Below, in pieces: positions 36,197-44,621 of a DNA stretch of 64,000 nucleotides. The notes under the pieces are model-generated. The model made no database searches. It was not told where the DNA came from and was given only the letters and a program-made list of their open reading frames with translations. The translations under genes and the position numbers were made by a program. Within the stretch, counting starts at the first letter, position 1; the number at the start of each line of letters is the position of its first letter. Source of the DNA: Burkholderiaceae bacterium (lineage in GTDB: Bacteria > Pseudomonadota > Gammaproteobacteria > Burkholderiales > Burkholderiaceae_C); contig JAGOPK010000014.1 of assembly GCA_017992055.1 (NCBI GenBank), forward strand, positions 34,700 to 98,699, read 5' to 3'.

Positions 36197-36666
36197 GGTG
36201 CCGCCCCGGCCGGGGAAGGGCCCGCCACTGCCGCGGCGCGCAGCACCGCCCGCACCACCCGAACCTGGCTGCCGCAGCGGCACAGATGGCCGTCCAGCGC
36301 CTGCACCACCTCGGCCGCCGCCGGCCGCGGCTGGCGGCGCAGCAGGGCCGCCGCGGCCATCAGCTGGCCCGACTGGCAATAGCCGCATTGCGCCACCGCC
36401 TCGTCCAGCCAGGCCTGGACCAGCGGATGCGCTTCGCCCAGGCCCTCGACGGTCTGCACCGCCCGGCCGACGGCGGCCTGCACCGGCAGCTGGCAGCTGC
36501 GCACCGGCGCGCCGTCCAGCAGCACGGTGCAGGCGCCGCACTGGCCCTGGCCGCAGCCCAGACGCGTGCCGACCAGGCCCAGGGCCTCGCGCAGCACCCA
36601 CAGCAGGCTCTCGTCCTGCCAGCCCTCGGGCACGGCCCGCCTTTGTGTGTTGATCAGCAGTTCCAT
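36193..36666 (-). CDS. Molybdenum hydroxylase [2Fe-2S] small subunit (IorA-like)
   Basis: A 157-residue two-cluster ferredoxin-like subunit. The plant-type cluster ligands are in 'GCGQGQCGACTVLL' plus a downstream Cys (about 38-60). The second cluster is in 'CGYCQSGQLM' and 'GHLCRCGSQVRV' (about 94-135). It passes electrons from the molybdenum site, usually to a cytochrome c partner in this IorAB-like class; no such cytochrome gene is attached here. It has no signal peptide of its own and would be co-exported with the Tat-tagged large subunit. Confidence 0.92.
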   Translation of the reverse strand: MELLINTQRRAVPEGWQDESLLWVLREALGLVGTRLGCGQGQCGACTVLLDGAPVRSCQLPVQAAVGRAVQTVEGLGEAHPLVQAWLDEAVAQCGYCQSGQLMAAAALLRRQPRPAAAEVVQALDGHLCRCGSQVRVVRAVLRAAAVAGPSPAGAAP

Positions 36667-36732
36667 GGCCGGCAGTCTGGCCAGGGCCGCACCGCGAGTC
36701 TTGAAGATTCACGCCAGCGATGACCGGGACAC

Positions 36733-36798
36733 GATAGCCGATTCAAATGACGGAGATTTGATCTATCAAATCAGACAATGCTGCGTCGCACATAAGAT
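36733..36798 (+). promoter_or_regulatory. ahpC promoter with palindromic operator, possibly OxyR
   Basis: An 18-base perfect inverted repeat with arms GATTTGAT/ATCAAATC around CT lies at 36755-36772. An ATAG at 36734 and a CTAT at 36763 recall the ATAG/CTAT elements of OxyR sites, though the 7-base spacing is imperfect. A TAAGAT -10-like hexamer at 36793-36798 has no good -35, as expected for an activator-dependent promoter. The site is 44 bases upstream of the ahpC start. Confidence 0.5.
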
Positions 36799-36841
36799 CC
36801 CACCTGTCGAATCCATTCCCCCTTCAACAAGGAGTTACCCC

Positions 36842-37417
36842 ATGTCGCTGATCAACACCCAAGTCCAGCCGTTCAAGACCACGGCCTTCGTCAACCGCGC
36901 CGGCAAGGGTGAGTTCATCGAGGTGTCCGACGCCAGCCTGAAGGGCAAGTGGTCGGTGCTGATCTTCATGCCGGCCGCCTTCACCTTCAACTGCCCGACC
37001 GAGATCGAGGACGCCGCCGACAACTACGCCGCCTTCCAGGCCGCCGGCGCCGAGGTCTACATCGTCACCACCGACACGCACTTCTCGCACAAGGTCTGGC
37101 ACGAGACCAGCGACGCGGTGAAGAAGGCCAAGTTCCCGCTGGTGGGCGACCCCACCCACACGCTGACCAATGCCTTCGGCGTGCACATCGCCGAAGAAGG
37201 CCTGGCCCTGCGCGGCACCTTCATCATCAACCCGGAAGGCCAGATCAAGACCGCCGAGGTGCACAGCAACGAGATCGCCCGCGACGTCTCGGAAACCCTG
37301 CGCAAGCTGAAGGCCGCCCAGTACACCGCCGCCAACCCCGGCCAGGTCTGCCCGGCCAAGTGGAAGGAAGGCGCCAAGACCCTGGCCCCGTCGATCGACC
37401 TGGTCGGCAAGATCTGA
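36842..37417 (+). CDS. ahpC: Alkyl hydroperoxide reductase subunit C (typical 2-Cys peroxiredoxin)
   Basis: A 191-residue AhpC. The peroxidatic cysteine is Cys51 in 'FTFNCPTE' and the resolving cysteine is near 170 in 'GQVCPAKW', matching the E. coli-type typical 2-Cys enzyme. Asn before the peroxidatic Cys replaces the usual Val. It reduces H2O2 and organic peroxides in the cytoplasm and is recycled by AhpF, encoded downstream. A rho-independent-type hairpin separates the two genes, and a palindromic operator precedes it. ATG 36842 has an AAGGAG box. Confidence 0.96.
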   Translation: MSLINTQVQPFKTTAFVNRAGKGEFIEVSDASLKGKWSVLIFMPAAFTFNCPTEIEDAADNYAAFQAAGAEVYIVTTDTHFSHKVWHETSDAVKKAKFPLVGDPTHTLTNAFGVHIAEEGLALRGTFIINPEGQIKTAEVHSNEIARDVSETLRKLKAAQYTAANPGQVCPAKWKEGAKTLAPSIDLVGKI

Positions 37418-37441
37418 TCACCGCACTGCGATGACGTTCCC

Positions 37442-37470
37442 AGGGGTGGGCCACCGGCCCGCCCCTTTCT
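37442..37470 (+). terminator. GC-rich hairpin between ahpC and ahpF
   Basis: An 11-base-pair stem AGGGGTGGGCC / GGCCCGCCCCT (one G-T pair, loop ACC, 37442-37466) is followed by a short pyrimidine run TTCT. It lies 25 bases after the ahpC stop and probably terminates part of the transcripts, so that ahpC is made in excess over ahpF. Confidence 0.7.
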
Positions 37471-37588
37471 CCCGGCCTGACACCCAGCTCAGGCCCCGCT
37501 GACAGCGTCCCGCGCGTTCCTGCGTCGGAGGCTGTCAACGGGGTCGGAACGACCACGCCCCAATCCTCACCGCCACAAAGGAACCGCC

Positions 37589-39157
37589 ATGTTGGACGAC
37601 AGCATCCAGGCCCAGCTCGCCAGCTACTTCGAGCGCATCAGCCAGCCGATCGAACTGATCGCCAGCCTGGACGATTCCGAGGCGGCGCAGCAGATCCGCG
37701 AACTGGTCGGCGAGATCGCCGCCATTGCGCCGGCCAAGATCTCGGCCCGCTTCGACGGCCAGTTCGAGCGCCGGCCGTCGTTCCAGATCACCCGCGTCGG
37801 CCACGACATGGGCGTGCACTTTGCCGCCGTGCCGATGGGCCACGAGTTCACCTCCCTGCTGCTCGCCCTGCTGTGGGCCGGCGGCCATCCGCCCAAGGTC
37901 GAGCCCGAGGTGCTGGAGCAGATCCGCTCGCTCGATGGCGACTACGCCTTCGACACCTACATGAGCCTGACCTGCCACAACTGCCCGGACGTGGTGCAGG
38001 CCACGCACCTGATGGCGGTGTTCAACCCGCGGGTGCGCGCCGTGGCCGTCGACGGCGGGCTGTTCCAGGCCGAGGTCGAGGCCAAGCAGATCATGGCCGT
38101 GCCCAGCCTGTTCCTGAACGGCGCGCCGTTTGGCAACGGCCGCATGGAAGTGGCCGAGATCCTGGCCAAGGTCGATACCGGCGCGGCCCAGCGCGAGGCC
38201 GCCAAGCTCAATGACAAGGCGCCCTACGAGGTGCTGATCATCGGCGGCGGCCCGGCCGGCGCGGCGGCCGCCGTGTATGCGGCGCGCAAGGGCATCCGCA
38301 CCGGCATCGTCGCCGAGCGCTTTGGCGGCCAGACCATGGACACGCTGGGCATCGAGAACTTCATCTCGGTGCTGGAGACCGAAGGCCCGAAGTTCGCCGC
38401 CGCGCTGGAGGCCCATGTGCGCCACTACGGCGTGGACGTGATCACGCTGCAGCGCGTGGCCAAGCTCGATGCGGCACCGCAGCCCGGCGGCTACGCCAGC
38501 GTGACCCTGGACAACGGCGCCGTGCTCAAGGGCCGCACCGTGATCCTGGCCACCGGCGCACGCTGGCGCAACATGGGCGTGCCCGGCGAGCAGGAGTACC
38601 GCACCAAGGGCGTGGCCTACTGCCCGCACTGCGACGGCCCGCTGTTCAAGGGCAAGGACGTGGCGGTGATCGGCGGCGGCAACTCCGGCGTCGAAGCGGC
38701 CATCGACCTGGCCGGCGTGGTCAAGAGCGTCACGCTGCTGGAATTTGCCGACCAGCTGAAGGCCGATGCCGTGCTGGTGGACAAGCTCAAGAGCCTGCCC
38801 AATGTGACGATCCATGTGAACGCCCAGACCACCGAGGTCACGGGCGACGGCCAGAAGATGAACGGCCTGAAGTACAAGGACCGCGTCACCGGCACCGAGC
38901 AGCAGCTGGACCTGGCCGGCGTGTTCGTGCAGATCGGCCTGGTGCCCAACACCGAGTTCCTGAAGGGCACGCTGGAGCTGAGCCGCTTTGGCGAGATCAT
39001 CGTTGACGCCAAGGGCCACACCAGCGTGCCGGGCATCTTTGCCGCCGGCGACGCCACCACCGTGCCCTACAAGCAGATCATCATCGCCGCCGGCGATGGC
39101 GCCAAGGCCGCGCTGAGCGCCTTCGACCATCTGATCCGCACGCCGGCCGCAGCCTGA
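37589..39157 (+). CDS. ahpF: Alkyl hydroperoxide reductase subunit F
   Basis: A 522-residue flavoprotein disulfide reductase. The N-terminal double thioredoxin-fold domain carries C129-x-x-C132 (TCHNC). The FAD-binding motif '[19 protein letters not shown]' starts near residue 216, the second redox pair is C345-x-x-C348 (CPHC), and '[12 protein letters not shown]' is the NADH-binding motif. Cysteine numbering is identical to E. coli AhpF. It transfers electrons from NADH to AhpC. The start has an AAAGGA box. Confidence 0.97.
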   Translation: MLDDSIQAQLASYFERISQPIELIASLDDSEAAQQIRELVGEIAAIAPAKISARFDGQFERRPSFQITRVGHDMGVHFAAVPMGHEFTSLLLALLWAGGHPPKVEPEVLEQIRSLDGDYAFDTYMSLTCHNCPDVVQATHLMAVFNPRVRAVAVDGGLFQAEVEAKQIMAVPSLFLNGAPFGNGRMEVAEILAKVDTGAAQREAAKLNDKAPYEVLIIGGGPAGAAAAVYAARKGIRTGIVAERFGGQTMDTLGIENFISVLETEGPKFAAALEAHVRHYGVDVITLQRVAKLDAAPQPGGYASVTLDNGAVLKGRTVILATGARWRNMGVPGEQEYRTKGVAYCPHCDGPLFKGKDVAVIGGGNSGVEAAIDLAGVVKSVTLLEFADQLKADAVLVDKLKSLPNVTIHVNAQTTEVTGDGQKMNGLKYKDRVTGTEQQLDLAGVFVQIGLVPNTEFLKGTLELSRFGEIIVDAKGHTSVPGIFAAGDATTVPYKQIIIAAGDGAKAALSAFDHLIRTPAAA

Positions 39158-39210
39158 ACTTTGGGGACGGGTAGGATGGCGGGTTCCGCCTCCTGTCCGG
39201 TCCCGCCCCT

Positions 39211-40203
39211 GTGTTCAAGAACCTGCTGATCTACCGCATCGCGCCCGACTGGGCCGCCGAACTCTCCGACCTGGAAGCCGCGCTCGACAAGCGGCGCTTC
39301 GCCGAATGCGGCGCCACCCAGCCGCGCTCGGCCGGCTGGATCAGCCCGCGTGGCGACGCCCATGGCCTGCTGGTCGAAGCCGTGGCCGGCCACTGGCTGC
39401 TGACGCTGATGGTCGAGAGCAAGCTGGTGCCGGGCTCGGTGATCAAGCGCCAGGTGGATGCGCTGGCGGCCAAGATCGAGCAGGACACCGGCCGCAAGCC
39501 CGGACGCAAGCAACGCCAGGAGCTGAAGGACCAGGCCCTGCTGGACCTGCTGCCGATGGCCTTCACCAAGCGCGGCTCGGTGCGCGTGTGGATCGCGCCC
39601 GAGCAGCGCCTGCTGGCCATCGACGCCAGCAGCCAGGCCCGTGCCGACGAGGTGCTGACCGCCATCACCGAGGCCCTGCCCGGTTTTGCCGCACATCCGA
39701 TCAACACCGCGCTGTCGCCGGCCACGGCCATGGCCGAATGGCTGGTGTCCGGCGAGGCGCCGGCCGGCTTCAGCATCGACCGCGACTGCGAGCTGAAGGC
39801 CGCCGACGGCGAGAAGCCGGCCGTGCGCTATGCCCGCCACACGCTGGACATTGCCGAGATCCGCGAGCACATCGCCGCCGGCAAGCAGCCGACGCGGCTG
39901 GCGCTGACCTGGAGCGGCCGCGTGTCCTTCGTGCTCACCGAAGGCCTGCAGATCAAGAAGCTGGGCTTCGAGGACGGCGTGTTCGAGAAGCAGCCAGGCG
40001 CCAGCCGCGACGACAACTTCGACGCCGACGCCGCCATCAGCACCGGCGAACTGCTGCCGCTGATCGGCGACCTGCTGGATGCGCTGGGCGGTGAGCAGGT
40101 GCTGGGCGCTGAAGCGGTTCCGGCACCGGCCCCGACAGCGGCGGCCGCAGTACCCGCCCAGGCCGGCGCGGACCTCCCGCCGTGGGAGGCCGCGGCGGCC
40201 TGA
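39211..40203 (+). CDS. rdgC: Recombination-associated protein RdgC
   Basis: A 330-residue RdgC. The N terminus 'MFKNLLIYRI' and the central 'GSVIKRQVDALAAKIEQDTGRKPGRKQRQELKDQ'-type block are diagnostic. RdgC forms a dimeric ring on duplex DNA and limits RecA loading. The start is GTG 39211, 34 bases after a TAGGAT promoter-like hexamer. The C-terminal about 30 residues are an Ala/Pro-rich tail not typical of the E. coli protein. Confidence 0.96.
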   Translation: MFKNLLIYRIAPDWAAELSDLEAALDKRRFAECGATQPRSAGWISPRGDAHGLLVEAVAGHWLLTLMVESKLVPGSVIKRQVDALAAKIEQDTGRKPGRKQRQELKDQALLDLLPMAFTKRGSVRVWIAPEQRLLAIDASSQARADEVLTAITEALPGFAAHPINTALSPATAMAEWLVSGEAPAGFSIDRDCELKAADGEKPAVRYARHTLDIAEIREHIAAGKQPTRLALTWSGRVSFVLTEGLQIKKLGFEDGVFEKQPGASRDDNFDADAAISTGELLPLIGDLLDALGGEQVLGAEAVPAPAPTAAAAVPAQAGADLPPWEAAAA

Positions 40204-40225
40204 GCCTGAAGCCGCGGCCCGGCCG

Positions 40226-41215
40226 TCAACCGCGACGGCGCCGCGCCGACAGGCCCAGCAGGAGCAGCACACCCAGGCCCATGCTCAGCACCGTGGCCGG
40301 CTCAGGCACGGCGGCCAGCATCATGTTGCCCAGCACGCCGTGTGTGGCCGCGGTGGGATGGACCTTGTCCCAATAGACATGCCCGGCACCATCGAAGGCC
40401 GTCAGGCCGCAGTGCTCGCCGGCGATGCCAACATAGCCCGTGAAGCAGCCTTCGCTGGCATTGGTGAACGGGCTGCCAGGCTGGCCCACGGTATTGGTCA
40501 GCGCATGCTGGGCCAGGAAGGTGTCGAAGTAATAGAACTGGGCGCCTGGCAGCACCGACAGCAACTGGTCATAGGCATTGGCCAGCACCGAATTGAAGCT
40601 GACGCTGAGCGTGGTCGCCGCGACCACGGCCTCAGGAATGCCCAGGGACAGCACCTCGGGCGTCAATCCCAGGTCCGGCAGATTGGGCAGCAGGAACTGG
40701 CGCGCGCCCATGCCGTAGAGGTCGCCGACCACATCGACCAGGTTCAGCACGGTCTGGCCGATCACCGCCGAGGCGGTGGCCGGCGTGGCATCGCGCAGAT
40801 CATTGGCCCCGCCCCACACCACATGCAGGGCGGTCGCATCGGCAACGCCGGAAACGACGTTGGCATACAGGCCGACCTGGGTCAGCAGGCCGGTGTTCGG
40901 CACCAGGCCGTCCAGGCCCGACTTGGCGCCACCAAAGGCGAAGTTGTAAAGCGGCACACCCAGGCCCTGGGCCAGCACTTCCACCGCCACCGGCCCGTTG
41001 GAGAAACGGCCCTGCCAATAGTCGTCGGCCTGGGGCAGGGCCACCGGGAAGAACTGCGGCAGGCTGCTGGTCAGCGCCAGCAGGTTGCCGGTGTCGGACA
41101 GGCTGTCGCCGAAGGCCACCACGCTGGAGAAGGCGGCGGCCGGTGTGGCGGTACCCATCAGGCACAGCAGTGAGGCGGCGCCGATGGACGAGCGAACCAG
41201 ATGGGCGATGGTCAT
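40226..41215 (-). CDS. SGNH/GDSL hydrolase with PEP-CTERM sorting signal
   Basis: A 329-residue exported esterase/lipase. A signal peptide (residues 1-29) is followed by block I 'VAFGDSLSDTGN', with the GDSL catalytic Ser. Block II Gly and block III 'WGGANDLRD' follow, and 'WDKVHPTAATH' is the block V Asp-x-x-His. The C terminus has V-P-E-P-A, a hydrophobic helix and an Arg cluster: a PEP-CTERM signal for exosortase-dependent sorting to the cell surface or exopolysaccharide. ATG 41215 was chosen for its GGAGA box. Confidence 0.93.
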   Translation of the reverse strand: MTIAHLVRSSIGAASLLCLMGTATPAAAFSSVVAFGDSLSDTGNLLALTSSLPQFFPVALPQADDYWQGRFSNGPVAVEVLAQGLGVPLYNFAFGGAKSGLDGLVPNTGLLTQVGLYANVVSGVADATALHVVWGGANDLRDATPATASAVIGQTVLNLVDVVGDLYGMGARQFLLPNLPDLGLTPEVLSLGIPEAVVAATTLSVSFNSVLANAYDQLLSVLPGAQFYYFDTFLAQHALTNTVGQPGSPFTNASEGCFTGYVGIAGEHCGLTAFDGAGHVYWDKVHPTAATHGVLGNMMLAAVPEPATVLSMGLGVLLLLGLSARRRRG

Positions 41216-41248
41216 GGGGGTCTCCGGGCAATGCATGGCAAAACCCGA

Positions 41249-41266
41249 GCCTCGCCCAAGCGAGGC
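41249..41266 (-). terminator. Hairpin upstream of the SGNH hydrolase gene
   Basis: GCCTCGC / GCGAGGC with a 4-base loop. Read on the minus strand it is followed by TCGGGTTTTG. It is the second of two hairpins between apbC and the esterase gene and may be a back-up terminator or a leader structure. Confidence 0.5.
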
Positions 41267-41288
41267 CGCCGCACCATCCCGATCAACG

Positions 41289-41313
41289 CAAAAGACCCCG
41301 CGAATGCGGGGGA
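41289..41313 (-). terminator. Rho-independent terminator of apbC
   Basis: CCCCGC / GCGGGG with the loop ATTC, directly followed on the minus strand by TCTTTTG. It begins about 16 bases after the apbC stop codon. Confidence 0.8.
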
Positions 41314-41328
41314 GACAGGGCCCCGGCC

Positions 41329-42423
41329 TCAGGTGCCCTTGCTGACCGTGATGGTCGGGAACTTGCTGGAGAAGTCCTTGGACTTCTCGGCGATCTTCAC
41401 CGCCACCTGGCGGGCCACGCTCTTGTACAGGCCGGCCAGCTCACCATCGGGATCGGCCACCACGGTGGGCCGGCCCGAGTCGGCCTGCTCGCGGATGCTG
41501 CGGTTCAGCGGCAGCGCGCCCAGGTAGTCCATCTTGTAGTCGGCGGCCATCTTCTTGCCGCCGTCGGCGCCGAAGATGTGCTCGACATGGCCGCAGTTGG
41601 GGCAGCAGTACACGGCCATGTTCTCGACCAGGCCGAGGATGGGCACGCCCACCTTCTCGAACATGGCCACGCCCTTCTTCGCATCCAGCAGGGCGATGTC
41701 CTGCGGCGTGGTCACGATCACCGCGCCGGTGATGGGCACACGCTGGCTCAGCGTCAGCTGGATGTCGCCGGTGCCGGGCGGCATGTCGACGATCAGGTAG
41801 TCCAGCTCGCGCCAGTTGGTCTGGCGCAGCAGCTGGTCCAGCGCCTGCGTGGCCATCGGGCCACGCCAGATCATGGCCTGGTCGGGCTCGACCAGGAAGC
41901 CGATCGACGCCACCTGCAGGCCATGGCCTTCCAGCGGCTCCATGGTCTGGCCGTCCACGCTCTCGGGCCGGCCGCTGATGCCCAGCATCGTCGGCTGGCT
42001 GGGGCCATAGATGTCGGCGTCCAGCACACCCACGGTCGCGCCCTCGGCGGCCAGGGCCAGGGCCAGGTTGACGGCGGTGGTGCTCTTGCCCACGCCGCCC
42101 TTGCCCGAGGCCACGGCAACGATGTTCTTGACGCCGGGCAGCAGCTGCACGCCACGCTGAACCGCATGGGCCACGACCTTGGTCGTGACGTTGACGCTGA
42201 CGTTGCCGACGCCCGGCAGGCGGCGTGCCGCCTCGATGAACTGGCGGCGCAGCGCCGCATGCTGGCTGCGCGCCGGATAGCCCAGTTCCACATCGAAGGC
42301 GACGTCATCGCCATCGATGCGCAGGTTCTTCAACTGGCGCGACACCACGAAGTCGCGGCCGGTGTGCGGGTCGGTGACGGACTTCAGGGCGGCAAGCAGT
42401 TCGGCTTCTTGGACAGCGGGCAT
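41329..42423 (-). CDS. apbC: Iron-sulfur cluster carrier protein ApbC (Mrp/NBP35 family)
   Basis: A 364-residue P-loop ATPase of the Mrp/Nbp35 type. The N-terminal MIP18/DUF59-like domain covers about 1-85. The deviant Walker A 'GKGGVGKSTTAVNLA' lies near 106-120 and 'IVDMPPGTGD' near 205. The cluster-binding 'CPNCGHVEHIFG' supplies Cys-x-x-Cys near 260. It carries and transfers Fe-S clusters. ATG 42423 gives the normal family length. It is divergent from metG, a common arrangement in proteobacteria. Confidence 0.95.
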   Translation of the reverse strand: MPAVQEAELLAALKSVTDPHTGRDFVVSRQLKNLRIDGDDVAFDVELGYPARSQHAALRRQFIEAARRLPGVGNVSVNVTTKVVAHAVQRGVQLLPGVKNIVAVASGKGGVGKSTTAVNLALALAAEGATVGVLDADIYGPSQPTMLGISGRPESVDGQTMEPLEGHGLQVASIGFLVEPDQAMIWRGPMATQALDQLLRQTNWRELDYLIVDMPPGTGDIQLTLSQRVPITGAVIVTTPQDIALLDAKKGVAMFEKVGVPILGLVENMAVYCCPNCGHVEHIFGADGGKKMAADYKMDYLGALPLNRSIREQADSGRPTVVADPDGELAGLYKSVARQVAVKIAEKSKDFSSKFPTITVSKGT

Positions 42424-42467
42424 GGCGGCGGCGGGCTCGGTGAAATCGGGGCGTGAGAGTGGCGCGC

Positions 42468-42528
42468 AGTCTAGCGGAGGCCCACTCACCCGCCGCGGCT
42501 CAGGGCCACCCGCCTAGAATTCCGGGTT
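42468..42528. promoter_or_regulatory. Divergent -10-like elements of apbC and metG
   Basis: In the metG direction TAGAAT lies at 42515-42520 and is followed by TCCGGGTT, the same pattern as before rdgC and the DUF3460 gene. In the apbC direction TAGACT reads from 42473 to 42468. Neither has a good -35. Confidence 0.4.
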
Positions 42529-42545
42529 CCCCCTGAGGACGGCCC

Positions 42546-44597
42546 ATGCCCCGCAAGCTCTTCGTCACCACCGCCCTGCCCTATGCCAACGGCCCTTTCC
42601 ACATCGGCCACATCATGGAATACATCCAGGCCGACACCTGGGTGCGGGCGCAGCGCATGCGCGGTGCCGAGGTCGACTTCGTCTGCGCGGACGACGCCCA
42701 TGGCGCGCCGATCATGATCGCCGCCGAGAAGGCCGGGCTCACGCCGCAGGCCTTCGTTGCCGGCATCGCCGCCGGCCGCGCCCAGTACCTCGACGGCTTT
42801 CACATCGCCTTCGACCACTGGCACTCCACCGACGCGCCCGAGAACCACCGCCTGGCCCAGGAGATCTACCTGGCGCTGCGCCGCAACGAGCTGATCGACG
42901 TGCGCAGCATCGAGCAGTTCTTCGACCCCGACAAGGGCATGTTCCTGCCCGACCGCTTCATCAAGGGCGAATGCCCGAAATGCGGCGCCAAGGACCAGTA
43001 CGGCGACAACTGCGAGGTCTGCGGCGCGGTGTACCAGCCCACCGAGCTGAAGAACCCGTATTCGGCGCTGTCGGGCGCCACGCCGGTGCTCAGGACCAGC
43101 GAGCACTATTTCTTCCGCCTGTCCGACCCGCGTTGCGTGGAGTTTCTCGAAGCCTGGACCCAGGACGGCAAGCTGCAGCCCGAGGTGGCCAACAAGGTCA
43201 AGGAATGGTTCGGCCGCGACGAGGAAGGCCGGGTCAACCTGGGCGACTGGGACATCAGCCGCGATGCGCCCTATTTCGGCATCGAGATCCCCGATGCGCC
43301 GGGCAAGTACTTTTACGTCTGGCTGGATGCGCCGGTGGGCTATCTGGCCTCGCTGTGCGCCCACCTGGCCCAGCGTGGCATGGACCTCGACGCCTACCTG
43401 GCCGACCCTGAGCGCGAGCAGGTGCATTTCATCGGCAAAGACATCGTCACCTTCCACACGCTGTTCTGGCCGGCGATGCTGAAGTTCAGCGGCCGCAAGG
43501 TGCCCGACCATGTGTTCGTGCACGGCCACCTGACGGTGCACAACGAGAAGATGAGCAAGAGCCGCGGCACCGGCATCAGCCCGTTGAAATACCTGGAGCT
43601 GGGCCTGAATGCCGAGTGGCTGCGCTACTACATCTGCGCCAAGCTCAATGCGCGGGTGGAAGACCTGGACTTCAATCCGGAGGACTTCGTCGCCCGCGTC
43701 AATTCGGACCTGGTGGGCAAGTACATCAACATCGCCAGCCGCGCCGCGGGCTTCCTGAGCAAGCGCTTCGGCGGCCGGCTGTCGGCCGACCTGGGCGTGG
43801 AAGGCCGGGCCCTGCTGGACGGCCTGCGTGCCCATCGGGCCACCGTGGAAGAGCTGTACGAGACACGTGAATTTGGCAAGGCCGTGCGCGAGATCATGCT
43901 GCTGGCCGACCGCGTCAACGAATACGTGGACCAGAACAAGCCCTGGGAGCTGGCCAAGCGCGACGGCGCCGACGCGGTGCTGCACGATGTGTGCTCGGTG
44001 TGCATCGAGGCCTTCCGCCTGCTGACCATCTACCTGAAGCCTGTCATGCCGGCGCTGGCGACCCAGGTCGAGGCCTTCTTGCAGGTGGCGCCGCTGCAGT
44101 TTGCCGATGCCGGGCGCGCGCTGGGCGCGCATGCCATCGCGCCCTACAGCCATTTGATGCAGCGCGTGGACCCGGCCAAGGTCGAGGCCTTGCTGACGCC
44201 GCCGGAGCCCGCGGTCGCCGCCGCACCGGTGCCGGGTGGCGAGCCGGTGGCCGCCGAGATCGGCATCGAGGATTTCAGCAAGGTCGACCTGCGCGTGGCG
44301 AGGATCGTCAACGCCGAGTTCGTCGAGGGCAGCAGCAAGCTGCTGCGGCTGACGCTGGATGCCGGCGAAGGCCGCACGCGCAACGTCTTCAGCGGCATCC
44401 GCAGCGCCTATCCCGACCCGGCGCTGCTGGTCGGCAAGCTCACCGTGATGGTCGCCAACCTGGCGCCGCGCAAGATGAAGTTCGGCCTGAGCGAAGGCAT
44501 GGTGCTGGCCGCTGGCCATGCCGACGACAAGGCCCATCCGGGCCTGTACATCCTGGAGCCGCATGCCGGCGCCCAGCCGGGCCTGCGCGTGCGCTGA
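42546..44597 (+). CDS. metG: Methionyl-tRNA synthetase
   Basis: A 683-residue class I aminoacyl-tRNA synthetase. HIGH is at residues 19-22 and KMSKS at 335-339. The knuckle domain shows two Cys-x-x-Cys pairs (CPKC and CEVC near 143-161), the zinc-binding type. A C-terminal tRNA-binding EMAP-like domain (about 575-683, '[22 protein letters not shown]') gives the long, dimeric E. coli-like form. It charges initiator and elongator tRNA-Met. Confidence 0.98.
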   Translation: MPRKLFVTTALPYANGPFHIGHIMEYIQADTWVRAQRMRGAEVDFVCADDAHGAPIMIAAEKAGLTPQAFVAGIAAGRAQYLDGFHIAFDHWHSTDAPENHRLAQEIYLALRRNELIDVRSIEQFFDPDKGMFLPDRFIKGECPKCGAKDQYGDNCEVCGAVYQPTELKNPYSALSGATPVLRTSEHYFFRLSDPRCVEFLEAWTQDGKLQPEVANKVKEWFGRDEEGRVNLGDWDISRDAPYFGIEIPDAPGKYFYVWLDAPVGYLASLCAHLAQRGMDLDAYLADPEREQVHFIGKDIVTFHTLFWPAMLKFSGRKVPDHVFVHGHLTVHNEKMSKSRGTGISPLKYLELGLNAEWLRYYICAKLNARVEDLDFNPEDFVARVNSDLVGKYINIASRAAGFLSKRFGGRLSADLGVEGRALLDGLRAHRATVEELYETREFGKAVREIMLLADRVNEYVDQNKPWELAKRDGADAVLHDVCSVCIEAFRLLTIYLKPVMPALATQVEAFLQVAPLQFADAGRALGAHAIAPYSHLMQRVDPAKVEALLTPPEPAVAAAPVPGGEPVAAEIGIEDFSKVDLRVARIVNAEFVEGSSKLLRLTLDAGEGRTRNVFSGIRSAYPDPALLVGKLTVMVANLAPRKMKFGLSEGMVLAAGHADDKAHPGLYILEPHAGAQPGLRVR

Positions 44598-44621
44598 ACA
44601 CGGCGCTGATCCATGCGCTGA

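Noticed and set aside
33572-36382. A 936-codon plus-strand open frame opposite the molybdenum hydroxylase genes
   Set aside because: Gln/Arg/Ala-rich sequence without domains, exactly antisense to two well-recognised subunits.
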